From: Spirosomataceae bacterium
Lineage (GTDB): Bacteria; Bacteroidota; Bacteroidia; Cytophagales; Spirosomataceae
NCBI GenBank assembly: GCA_025455795.1
Contig: JALOLW010000045.1
Coordinates: forward strand, 1-20,953
Direction: 5' to 3'
DNA: 20,953 nt
Positions 14,185 through 20,953 of the stretch are shown piece after piece. The notes below the pieces were generated by a model. It searched no databases, was not told where the DNA came from, and saw nothing but the letters and a program-made list of their open reading frames with translations. The translations under genes and the position numbers were made by a program. The number at the start of each line of letters is the position of its first letter. The stretch's first letter is position 1.

Positions 14185-17100
14185 TTATTCTTGTTTCAAT
14201 ATTTTCAAAGTTTTAGTAGTAAAGTCAACGTGCTGGATTTGAAGCAAATACAAGCCTTTTTGGATAGAAAGAGGGGCTAGGTTCAAGGTGGCTTTTTGCC
14301 CTTCCCACTGTACCTCATTGACTGGCACAGCTTGCCCTGTGAGATTGACGAGTGAAAACGACGTCGAGGCAGGCTGATAGTCAAACGGCACGACTACTTG
14401 GAGTGTTTCATTGAAAGGATTGGGATAAGGCACAAAAACCTCAGTTTCGTTACCTATCTGTCCATTGCTTCCTCCGTTTCCTTTGATAAATTCAAACTCA
14501 ACGGCGGCACTTCCCACAATTTCTTTTTTGATGTATGCAGTAGCTTTCAAAAGATACTTGCCTGCTGCGGTTCGGAAGCCGTCGTTGTCGCCCATCAGGC
14601 CGTATGGAGCGTTACTATCGGTGGTAGTAGCGAGCCGCGCCCCCGATATTTCAAATTCAATCATGTCTATCGCCGTATTGGTTTCTACAAAAACATTGAC
14701 AAACGTCGGAAGCAAGTCAACATTAATCTTGTCACCGTCGCGCAACGTTTGAATGAACCTCCGAGAAGAAGAACCGCCCGCCTTGAACAAACTAAACACA
14801 AAAGAGAGTGGAGTAGCTGATTTTACATTTATCACAAAATACTCTTCGGTAGAAGCCCGTCCATTGTCGGTGACTCTGACGGTGACGGTAAAATTGCCCG
14901 CTTTGGTGGGCGTTCCTGAAATAACCCCTCCGCTGTATGAGAGCCCTGGTGGCAAATCACGCACTGACATAGAAGTAATAAATCCATCAAGGTCTTGGAA
15001 TGTGCTAAGAGGAACTTCAAACCGAAACGGCTGTCCCAAAGTGGCTGATTGGTCGCTGATGGGATTGACAACTACGGGTGCTAAATTGCCATTGGACTTG
15101 ATGATGCGTAGTTTAAACGTGGTTTCCACAAAAGCCCCGCGATTGTCGGTGGCTCTGACCGTAATCGTTTGTTCTCCTTCGGTGGTGGGTGTACCGCTGA
15201 TGGTGCCGTTGGAGGCACTGAGGCCCTGCGGAAGCCCCGCAAAAGAAATAATAAGCGTTCCTCCTTCGGGGTCTTTGAAAGTATTTGAGGAAACGGTAAA
15301 ACTGAACATGGCCCCTACCAGTGCCTGTTGATTTCCGATGGCATTGACCAAGATGGGTGGCTCATTGGTCGTAGGGGCAGTGACTGTCAATGTAAAATAG
15401 ATTTCAGCCCAAGCACCCGTATTATCAAATGCGCGAACGGTGATTCGGTGGATTCCTGGCCCAACAGGCTTGCCCAAAATTCTACCGTTTTGGAAACTAA
15501 GCCCAGTGGGTAAACCCAATACAGCCATTCGCGCAATGACGCCGTCGGGGTCGTTAAAAAGCCCCGTGGGAAGTGTATATTGGTAATCTTGCTGCACTTC
15601 TATGGATTGGTCAGGGATTGCCCCCTTTGCCTCGGGTGGGAGGTTGGTTGCACTGACGCGAAGGGTAAACTGCGTTTTTACCGAGCCATTATCGTTGTCA
15701 AATGCTTCGACAGATACGGCAAAAGTGCCAATTTGAGAGGGGGTTCCGCTGATAGTTGACCCGCTGGCCCGCAGACCCGTGGGCAGCCCTGCAAATGATA
15801 ACCTACTGATAACACCGTCGGTATCGGCGAAGGTGTTGTTTGGAACGGTAAAACTAAAACCCCGATTGACAATGGCAAATTGATTGGCGATGGTAGTGAT
15901 TACTTTGGGAGGTAGATTAGCTCTGTTGTTGGTCACTGCAAATCTGTAAACGGCACGACTGAGGCCGTTGGCCGCCGTGAGGCTGGTCGAAGCATAAGTT
16001 TCTACTGTTAGCTCATAGCTGCCTACGGGGAGTGTTTTGCCGCCGTTGTCCCCAAACAACGCAAAAGGTGCGTCGGTTTCCGTAGCTTCTTGACTGACGG
16101 GACCCGACAGTTTGAACACGACAGCCTTGGCAGAAGCGTCGGGGGTAGCGATGAAGTTTAGGTCAAAATTGAGAAGGTTGGTATTGAGCGAATCACTCAA
16201 TTTGAGCGAACGCACCAATGTTCTGGTTTGGAAGTTACCTGCTTTAAAAATTTCTACTTTGGCGGGTTTCTGTGGCAATACTTCAATCTTGAACGTAGCA
16301 GACGCATTGGCATCAAACTCATCAATGGCTTTGATAGTCACCTCATAAACTCCCGCTGACTTTGGAGTTCCTTTGATGATATTTTTTTCAAAACTCATTC
16401 CTTCGGGCAGGTTTGAAAAATCATACCGTTCTACGCCGCCGTCGGTATCTTCAAAAGTGGTGGGGTCTATCTGAAGGTTGCCCTCAAAACCTTCTCTGAC
16501 CGTATAATTGCCGAGTGGTTTTTTGAGGACAGGCGGTTGATTAGCTTCTGGTTCGCCGAGCAAATCCTCGACGAGTCGGATTTCAACGGGGCCGCTTTGA
16601 CGTTTTTCTTCCCAGCGTGACCGGTAGCCAGGCGTGTGATAATTGCCTTTTATGACCAATTCTGACAGTTTCACTACCATTGACTGCGTAGTCTTGATAG
16701 GTGTCATGGGCTTGTTGAGCCAAGTGTCGCGCGTGGCCTGAATACTCGGTCCAAACCATTCGACAAGATCTGTACTCGAAGCAACAATATTGACGAGCTT
16801 ACAGCCACGTTCAAAGTGTTCTGAAATCATTCGCGTCATGCCGTCTTGCGAAATCCCTGGCTCTTTGAATGCTTCATTCATCACCCATTTGCCCGCGGCC
16901 ATATTGCTTCTGAGCATATCTGCACTGAAAAAGTGGGGGTAATGTTGGGAGTCGTTGATTTTGGTACCGTCCACATTTTTGGCTAAATCTTTGAAAGCCA
17001 ATGTGCCGCGTCGTAGGCTGAGGTCGTCCCATACCGACCCGAAATCATTGACTACTTTGTAAGACCCATCAACGCCTTTGACCGTACTATTTACCTGATC

Positions 17101-17928
17101 CAAGAAATTTTTGAGGAGTGAGTGCCGATAAACATACCAGTCAGTGTTGCGCTTATTTTCGGGATGCGGGTAGTCGGTTGTCACTGGCTGAATATCTGAC
17201 AAATCAGTGTAATCAGAGCGCCAAGCGGCATTAATGTTAGTGATATTTGAATAGCGTTCGCGGAGCCACGATTGATACCCACTGATAGTTGCGGGAGCGT
17301 AGTCGAACAGCGATAAGTAAGGCAAGTACTGAGGAGGAACGGGGGCGGCGTTGCCTTCATAATGGTATCCCGCTTCTTGGGTAGGATTGGTAGTAGCGGC
17401 TACGCAAATGATGCTGCCTTGTTGTTGAAAGCTTAAGTAATGCTGACTCACTTCTCTGATGAAGCGCATCGCTTTTTCAACCGAGGGCTGATGAGCCATG
17501 TTGAGTGTTTCTTTCAAGATATAACCTTTTTGGTCTCTTGATGCTTCCTCGTTGGTCCAAAAGCCAAGATGCCGCTCGCAGCAGCGGCCCAAATGAATTC
17601 GGATAAACACTTTTAGGCCGAGTTCTTTGGCAAGCCGAATTTGATTGTCATATTGAGTCCAGTTGGCAGCACTACTGGAGGTTTCATATACTACGTCCCA
17701 TCTGACTGTGACCATGACGGCGTTACATCCCAATTGAGCTGCACTACGCATTGCATCCAAACCGTGATCATTCTTATGGGTCGTATTCATCAGAGCAAGG
17801 CAAAGGTAACGCTTACCATCGTCTGCAACAGGAGGGGTGGGTGGATTAGAATTACCGAAGACACTAATCGAAAAAGCCCATATACAGGCACACAAAAAAC
17901 TCGCTACACGTTTGTTCATCAGGGGCAT
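14185..17928 (-). CDS. T9SS-exported GH42-like protein, paralogue C (5 CADG repeats)
   Basis: A 1247-residue protein, first gene of the tandem set. Start ATG 17928; an in-frame ATG nine bases later (MNKRVASFL) is an equally good start for the signal peptide (to about residue 26). The GH42-like barrel at about 38-460 has VMVTVRWDVVYE, NPTQEAGYHYE (Glu185), WVMNEAFKEPG (Glu352) and CKLVNIVASS. Five CADG/Ig-like repeats lie at about 463-552, 671-761, 763-853, 855-945 and 947-1037. Two copies of the shared beta-domain lie at about 556-668 (after repeat 1) and 1041-1148. The T9SS tail begins FVPYPNPFNETLQVVVP. The second shared domain in mid-protein is unique to this copy. Role: surface or secreted glycoside hydrolase-like protein; substrate unknown. 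No consensus TAnnTTTG box was found upstream. Confidence 0.9.
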   Translation of the reverse strand: MPLMNKRVASFLCACIWAFSISVFGNSNPPTPPVADDGKRYLCLALMNTTHKNDHGLDAMRSAAQLGCNAVMVTVRWDVVYETSSSAANWTQYDNQIRLAKELGLKVFIRIHLGRCCERHLGFWTNEEASRDQKGYILKETLNMAHQPSVEKAMRFIREVSQHYLSFQQQGSIICVAATTNPTQEAGYHYEGNAAPVPPQYLPYLSLFDYAPATISGYQSWLRERYSNITNINAAWRSDYTDLSDIQPVTTDYPHPENKRNTDWYVYRHSLLKNFLDQVNSTVKGVDGSYKVVNDFGSVWDDLSLRRGTLAFKDLAKNVDGTKINDSQHYPHFFSADMLRSNMAAGKWVMNEAFKEPGISQDGMTRMISEHFERGCKLVNIVASSTDLVEWFGPSIQATRDTWLNKPMTPIKTTQSMVVKLSELVIKGNYHTPGYRSRWEEKRQSGPVEIRLVEDLLGEPEANQPPVLKKPLGNYTVREGFEGNLQIDPTTFEDTDGGVERYDFSNLPEGMSFEKNIIKGTPKSAGVYEVTIKAIDEFDANASATFKIEVLPQKPAKVEIFKAGNFQTRTLVRSLKLSDSLNTNLLNFDLNFIATPDASAKAVVFKLSGPVSQEATETDAPFALFGDNGGKTLPVGSYELTVETYASTSLTAANGLSRAVYRFAVTNNRANLPPKVITTIANQFAIVNRGFSFTVPNNTFADTDGVISRLSFAGLPTGLRASGSTISGTPSQIGTFAVSVEAFDNDNGSVKTQFTLRVSATNLPPEAKGAIPDQSIEVQQDYQYTLPTGLFNDPDGVIARMAVLGLPTGLSFQNGRILGKPVGPGIHRITVRAFDNTGAWAEIYFTLTVTAPTTNEPPILVNAIGNQQALVGAMFSFTVSSNTFKDPEGGTLIISFAGLPQGLSASNGTISGTPTTEGEQTITVRATDNRGAFVETTFKLRIIKSNGNLAPVVVNPISDQSATLGQPFRFEVPLSTFQDLDGFITSMSVRDLPPGLSYSGGVISGTPTKAGNFTVTVRVTDNGRASTEEYFVINVKSATPLSFVFSLFKAGGSSSRRFIQTLRDGDKINVDLLPTFVNVFVETNTAIDMIEFEISGARLATTTDSNAPYGLMGDNDGFRTAAGKYLLKATAYIKKEIVGSAAVEFEFIKGNGGSNGQIGNETEVFVPYPNPFNETLQVVVPFDYQPASTSFSLVNLTGQAVPVNEVQWEGQKATLNLAPLSIQKGLYLLQIQHVDFTTKTLKILKQE

Positions 17929-18149
17929 TCGTTAAAAATACAGGGGTAAATGAATGGTAGTGATAGCACAAAAACCGTGCAAATAACTACTTAAATTTTA
18001 AAGTGAAGTCGAATAATATGATTGGGTTTATTGTAAAGTACTTGTTTTCAGGTTGTTAAATAGGTTTCATTTGTGCGCTATTCATTATTTAGTATTTTAT
18101 TGCTGCTCAATTTTGAACTATGGCATATTTTTTGAGGGAGACTTACAAC
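17929..18149. other. AT-rich intergenic region upstream of the GH42-like set
   Basis: A gap of about 220 bp holds no credible ORF. It should contain the promoter of the three-gene set, but I found no full TAnnTTTG match on the - strand; the closest is GTTATTTG near 17980. A short GCAC/GTGC inverted pair at about 17967-17981 is too small to interpret. Confidence 0.4.
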
Positions 18150-18184
18150 AAAAGAGCCAGCTATTATAAGTAGCTGACTCTTTT
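18150..18184 (-). terminator. Intrinsic terminator of the small lipoprotein gene
   Basis: The 14-nt arms 18150-18163 and 18171-18184 pair around a 7-nt loop (TTATAAG). Read on the - strand the single non-Watson-Crick position is a G-U pair, and the 3' arm ends CTCTTTTGTTGT, a U-rich tail. Read on the + strand that position is a C-A mismatch. It sits 47 nt past the stop codon of the - strand gene at 18232, so it fits as that gene's terminator. It also separates the lipoprotein from the GH42-like set. Confidence 0.75.
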
Positions 18185-18231
18185 GCTTGACACGCGAAAC
18201 AAGTCAAATATTGACACAGATAGCCATCGCC

Positions 18232-18735
18232 TTACGCCTTCCTTTTGGCCTTGATGGTAATTTTGACCAGAAATTTCTGACCGTTGTCGGTGACTTCTTC
18301 TTCTTCCACAAAATTCATCTCGTCTTTGGTGGCCGTGCCTACCTTTTTACCCTGGGCATCTATCATGTCAAATGCACCCGTGTCGTTTTTCTTCAATTCG
18401 ACGTCGTCAAAAGGGTCTTTGCTGGTTTCTACTTTGCCCGTAGCCAAATTTTTCTCAAAAGTAGTAGAAACAATCGTGACGCTGTTGGCACTTTTCTTGG
18501 CTACATCCAACGTTTGTGATACTTCAAAACGCAGCGTCTTGCCTGCCGCGTCGGTGTCGGTAATGGTGGCTGGGAACTCATAACCCACAATGACGATGCC
18601 ATTGGCACTGGCAGAAAGCGACTTAACATCGTAAGTGCCAATCACTTGCTCGGCGGGTTCGGGTTCAGGCTCGGTCTTGGCACATCCTGCCAAAAGCGTG
18701 GTGGCAAACAAAAAGGCGTACAGTGACTTCTTCAT
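18232..18735 (-). CDS. Small lipoprotein of unknown function
   Basis: A 167-residue protein. Seen: a classic lipoprotein signal MKKSLYAFLFATTLLAGC (lipobox LAGC, Cys18), then an acidic Pro-Glu linker (KTEPEPEPAEQ). A compact beta-rich domain follows (VIGTYDVKSLSASANGIVI, ATITDTDAAGKTLRFEVSQ, GQKFLVKITIKAKRK). The mature start 'GTYxVxS' resembles the lipocalin-like/META-type small beta-barrels that many Bacteroidota lipoproteins carry, but I cannot assign a family. It is monocistronic: 112 nt separate it from the gene upstream and a terminator follows. A near-consensus -7 box (TCGATTTG, one mismatch) lies at 18761-18768 on the - strand. Confidence 0.85.
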   Translation of the reverse strand: MKKSLYAFLFATTLLAGCAKTEPEPEPAEQVIGTYDVKSLSASANGIVIVGYEFPATITDTDAAGKTLRFEVSQTLDVAKKSANSVTIVSTTFEKNLATGKVETSKDPFDDVELKKNDTGAFDMIDAQGKKVGTATKDEMNFVEEEEVTDNGQKFLVKITIKAKRKA

Positions 18736-18847
18736 GGTTGGGAGTATTTGAAGGTATAAACAAATCGAAACCTAAAAGTAGTCAAAAAAACAGAAAGTAT
18801 GCCACCTTTTTAGGGGGATTTTTCTAAAACTCATTTTTTACGTGCCA

Positions 18848-20953
18848 TTACGGCTTGTCATAACGAAGCTGAAACTTGCTCAAATCGGGTTTCTTTGCCT
18901 TGGGTCGGGTGCGTTCGTAGTCGTACAGGAGTTTGCCCAAATTGGCAAAAAACGGAAATCCCACGCGGTCGTAGTCGTACTTGTCGTCGTTGAAGATACC
19001 GTCGGAGTTGCAATAGATCACCGCCGAGACCATAAATTCGATGCCTTCGTTGAAATCCACCACGTAGGCGTTGTCAAGCAGAAAGCCGTAGGCGTCGCCC
19101 ACTTTGTTGAAGATTCGGATGTGTTTGGGAAGAGGCGATTTATCGGTGCCAAACAGCGTAAACTTGCAGTAGCTATCCCAAATTTCTTTGGGGTTGTAGC
19201 GTGGATAGGTGGTTTCGGAAGGCAACTGTGACATGTATTGATAGACGAAGCGATAATCGTCTTCGGTCAGGTAGAATCGCTGTGATTTTTTGACCGATTC
19301 AGGAAACAATATCGCCCGCAGTAGGGCTTGCTGGTCGTGGAGTGGAAAGGCGTTTTTGGTCGTAAAATCAAACGGTTCTTTGACCAATTTATCGTTGCTG
19401 TCCATGTACCCGATGCCTTTTTTGATAGGAATCGCGGGTACGTAGTTGTCAGGATTATAGGCGGGCAATTGTTTGAAAATGAATTGATTGTTTTCCAAAA
19501 ATCGTATCGGATTGGTGTGGCGGTTTTGCTCGGACGTCATGGCGTATGACAGGCGGTGCAAGATGCGCGTATCGCGGTAGCCTTTGCTGTGCAGTAGCTC
19601 GTTGAAAGGACCTTGCCCTACAAACTCATACAACCGATTGTAGGCGTCGTTGTCGCTCACGAGTAAGATTTTCTTGGCGTAGTGTGCTACCGAAGGCAGA
19701 CCATTGGGCGCGGAGGTGTCAGCCCGAACCGACGTTTGCCGCTCAAAAGCCGAGTCGGTGAGCATGGTGCTGTACTTGTTGAAAGAAGCAAGGTTGGGAG
19801 ATTTTCGGAAGTAATTGATTTTTTCCAACGCCAACAACACCGCTGGCAATTTGACCGTACTGGCAGGATAAAAATAGCGGTTTTTGTCCACCCCAAATTG
19901 ATACGATGTAAAGCGCGGACGGTTCTTTTTGTCGCGGTTGATTTGGGTATAGATGATTTGGACTTCGTAAGGATTGCCTTCTTTCAGTACCTCCCCAAAC
20001 TGCTCGGGCTTGCTACGCAGCAGCGATTCGAGGAGGTTTTGCTGACTGAATGTGGGCATAACAGAAAGCAGGCACAAAAAGAGGCCGTAAAAGGTTTTTG
20101 CAAAAAACTTACTCGCTTGACCTTGCCCACCCAAGAGTATCATGCGCTCGGCCACGCGCGGGATGTACGCCTGCGCTACGTAGCTGCTGAGGCCATTGTC
20201 CATCACGGTGTTTTTCCAGCCTTTGTGGCTACGCTCAAATTTCTCCGCAAAATCGGTGTAAAACCGTTGGGCGACCATGGACCGAATGTACAGCGACTCC
20301 GACGACCAATTGACCTTTGTGACTCCGCACTGTGAGGCCGTGCGCAGTTTGTCGGCATCGAGGCCCGTGGAGCCGTGCAGGGCGATTCCGATGGAGCGGC
20401 CTGTGATTTTTTGGAGTAGTCGGACGTTGTCTTCAATCGTTTTGGGCTGAAAACCCGCGTAGCCATCGTTGGACGTGAAGCCGTGCTGTGTACCTACGCC
20501 AGGTGCCCATAGCGCGATTTTGTTGGGAAAGACTGCCTCCACTGAGCCAATGAGTTTTTCGGTTTCTTCGGCGGGCGTGATGCGGTCGTCCACCGCCGAC
20601 TCCATTTCGAGCGTTACTTCTACGCCCGCTTCTTCGGCAAAACGGCAGAGTTGGAGCATGTTGGCGATGTTGTCGTCTTCGCTCATGTCTGAAGCATCCA
20701 ATGACACCGTAGAGGCGTAAAGTTTGGCGTTTGAATCATGGGTGTTGAACTCAACGCCCTGAATCGCTGCCCGCAAGATGGTCATGGTTTCGGGACCCTT
20801 GATGTGGTCGGTATGATACACCACGGGGATATGCCGATAGCGCGGGCTGTTGGCGAGCATCGTCAAATCGGCCAAGTAGCGGCCTACGCCCAGCACGGGG
20901 TCGCCCGCGCCGTAGCTGTGGCCTTTGATTTGCCAAAGGCTCGTTTCGATGAT
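18848..20953 (-). CDS. Class II aldolase fused in frame to a secreted class A beta-lactamase-like serine hydrolase (5'-partial)
   Basis: One open frame of 701 visible residues enters from the right edge; a GTG at 20896 is internal. Visible residues 1 to about 280 are a class II fructose/tagatose-bisphosphate aldolase. Zinc ligands are His50 (HTDH), Glu118 (TLEMES), His157 (GTQHGF) and His193 (ALHGSTG). The usual NIDTD motif reads NWSSE, so the substrate-binding Asp is Ser. Next, AKTFYGLFLCLLSVMPTFSQQ is a signal-peptide-like segment. From about 305 on is a beta-lactamase-fold serine hydrolase: STVK (Ser365, Lys368), SDN (433-435) and KVG (617-619) in place of KTG. Known: the first part is cytoplasmic glycolysis or sugar metabolism, the second periplasmic. 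A single product would need a membrane-spanning joint. ATG 20143 lies in frame just before the signal segment and could start the hydrolase alone (431 residues). Could be a fusion, readthrough, or a stop lost by mutation or assembly error. Confidence 0.8.
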   Translation of the reverse strand: MIETSLWQIKGHSYGAGDPVLGVGRYLADLTMLANSPRYRHIPVVYHTDHIKGPETMTILRAAIQGVEFNTHDSNAKLYASTVSLDASDMSEDDNIANMLQLCRFAEEAGVEVTLEMESAVDDRITPAEETEKLIGSVEAVFPNKIALWAPGVGTQHGFTSNDGYAGFQPKTIEDNVRLLQKITGRSIGIALHGSTGLDADKLRTASQCGVTKVNWSSESLYIRSMVAQRFYTDFAEKFERSHKGWKNTVMDNGLSSYVAQAYIPRVAERMILLGGQGQASKFFAKTFYGLFLCLLSVMPTFSQQNLLESLLRSKPEQFGEVLKEGNPYEVQIIYTQINRDKKNRPRFTSYQFGVDKNRYFYPASTVKLPAVLLALEKINYFRKSPNLASFNKYSTMLTDSAFERQTSVRADTSAPNGLPSVAHYAKKILLVSDNDAYNRLYEFVGQGPFNELLHSKGYRDTRILHRLSYAMTSEQNRHTNPIRFLENNQFIFKQLPAYNPDNYVPAIPIKKGIGYMDSNDKLVKEPFDFTTKNAFPLHDQQALLRAILFPESVKKSQRFYLTEDDYRFVYQYMSQLPSETTYPRYNPKEIWDSYCKFTLFGTDKSPLPKHIRIFNKVGDAYGFLLDNAYVVDFNEGIEFMVSAVIYCNSDGIFNDDKYDYDRVGFPFFANLGKLLYDYERTRPKAKKPDLSKFQLRYDKP
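20040..20143 (-). other. Internal signal peptide and possible second start in the aldolase-hydrolase frame
   Basis: ATG at 20143-20141 is followed by ILLGGQGQASKFFAKT and then a hydrophobic run ending MPTFS-QQ, a normal signal-peptidase site. There is no stop codon between the aldolase and this segment. The sequence AAGTTTTTTGCAAAAACC at the joint has two homopolymer runs, where an indel could easily arise. Confidence 0.5.

Noticed and set aside
14398..15331. Several + strand frames opposite paralogue C
   Set aside because: They are antisense to repeated CADG domains, whose regular composition keeps the other strand open.
8548..17928. A canonical polysaccharide-utilisation locus
   Set aside because: No SusC- or SusD-like gene, sensor or transporter lies in the window; only secreted enzymes are seen.
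18771..18847. Terminator after the aldolase-hydrolase gene (TTTTTAGGGGGATTTTT)
   Set aside because: The symmetry is a mirror repeat and not an inverted one, so it cannot form a hairpin.

Overview
The window looks like a chromosomal segment of a Bacteroidota bacterium, most likely order Cytophagales (a Runella- or Spirosoma-like relative). Three large secreted proteins end in type IX secretion (T9SS) sorting domains. Several intergenic regions carry the Bacteroidota -7 promoter box TAnnTTTG. A degenerate heptamer array sits next to a REP-like CATTCC/GGAAT palindrome, an arrangement I associate with this group. The taxonomic placement is inference; there is no rRNA or other marker gene here.

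Left part (1-3300). The window opens inside a D-Ala-D-Ala ligase-like ATP-grasp gene on the + strand. It has an unusual internal insertion and a C-terminal extension. A decayed remnant of a tail-fibre/head-repeat surface protein follows, then a cloverleaf-like structured spacer. A well-formed promoter then drives a small orphan PD-(D/E)XK nuclease-like protein. Convergent to it is an SPFH/band-7 (prohibitin-type) membrane protein.

Middle (3383-8490, all - strand). In order of transcription: an SGNH-type secreted hydrolase, then an operon of an acyltransferase-3 membrane protein, an M28/glutaminyl-cyclase-like lipoprotein, a small BamE-like lipoprotein, and a PDZ plus alpha/beta-hydrolase protein. 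The hydrolase's nucleophile elbow reads GQGTG instead of GxSxG. The small lipoprotein begins at an ATGA overlap with the M28 gene. Its leader is encoded by a 7-bp tandem repeat array.

Core (8548-17928, - strand). Three tandem paralogues of 1247, 848 and 1021 aa, in order of transcription, are the main feature. Each has a signal peptide, a GH42-like (clan GH-A) TIM-barrel with two conserved Glu positions (TQE and NE), 5, 2 or 4 cadherin/Ig-like (CADG) repeats, one or two copies of a shared beta-domain of unknown function, and a T9SS type A tail. They are packed as one transcription unit (28-nt gap, then ATGA overlap). The SGNH gene follows 57 nt downstream, so the whole block looks like a cell-surface carbohydrate-processing locus without SusC/SusD.

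Right part (18150-20953, - strand). A small lipoprotein with its own intrinsic terminator is followed at the right edge by a long ORF. That ORF joins a class II aldolase in frame to a signal-peptide-bearing class A beta-lactamase-like serine hydrolase. This is either a real fusion or two genes joined by loss of a stop/start.
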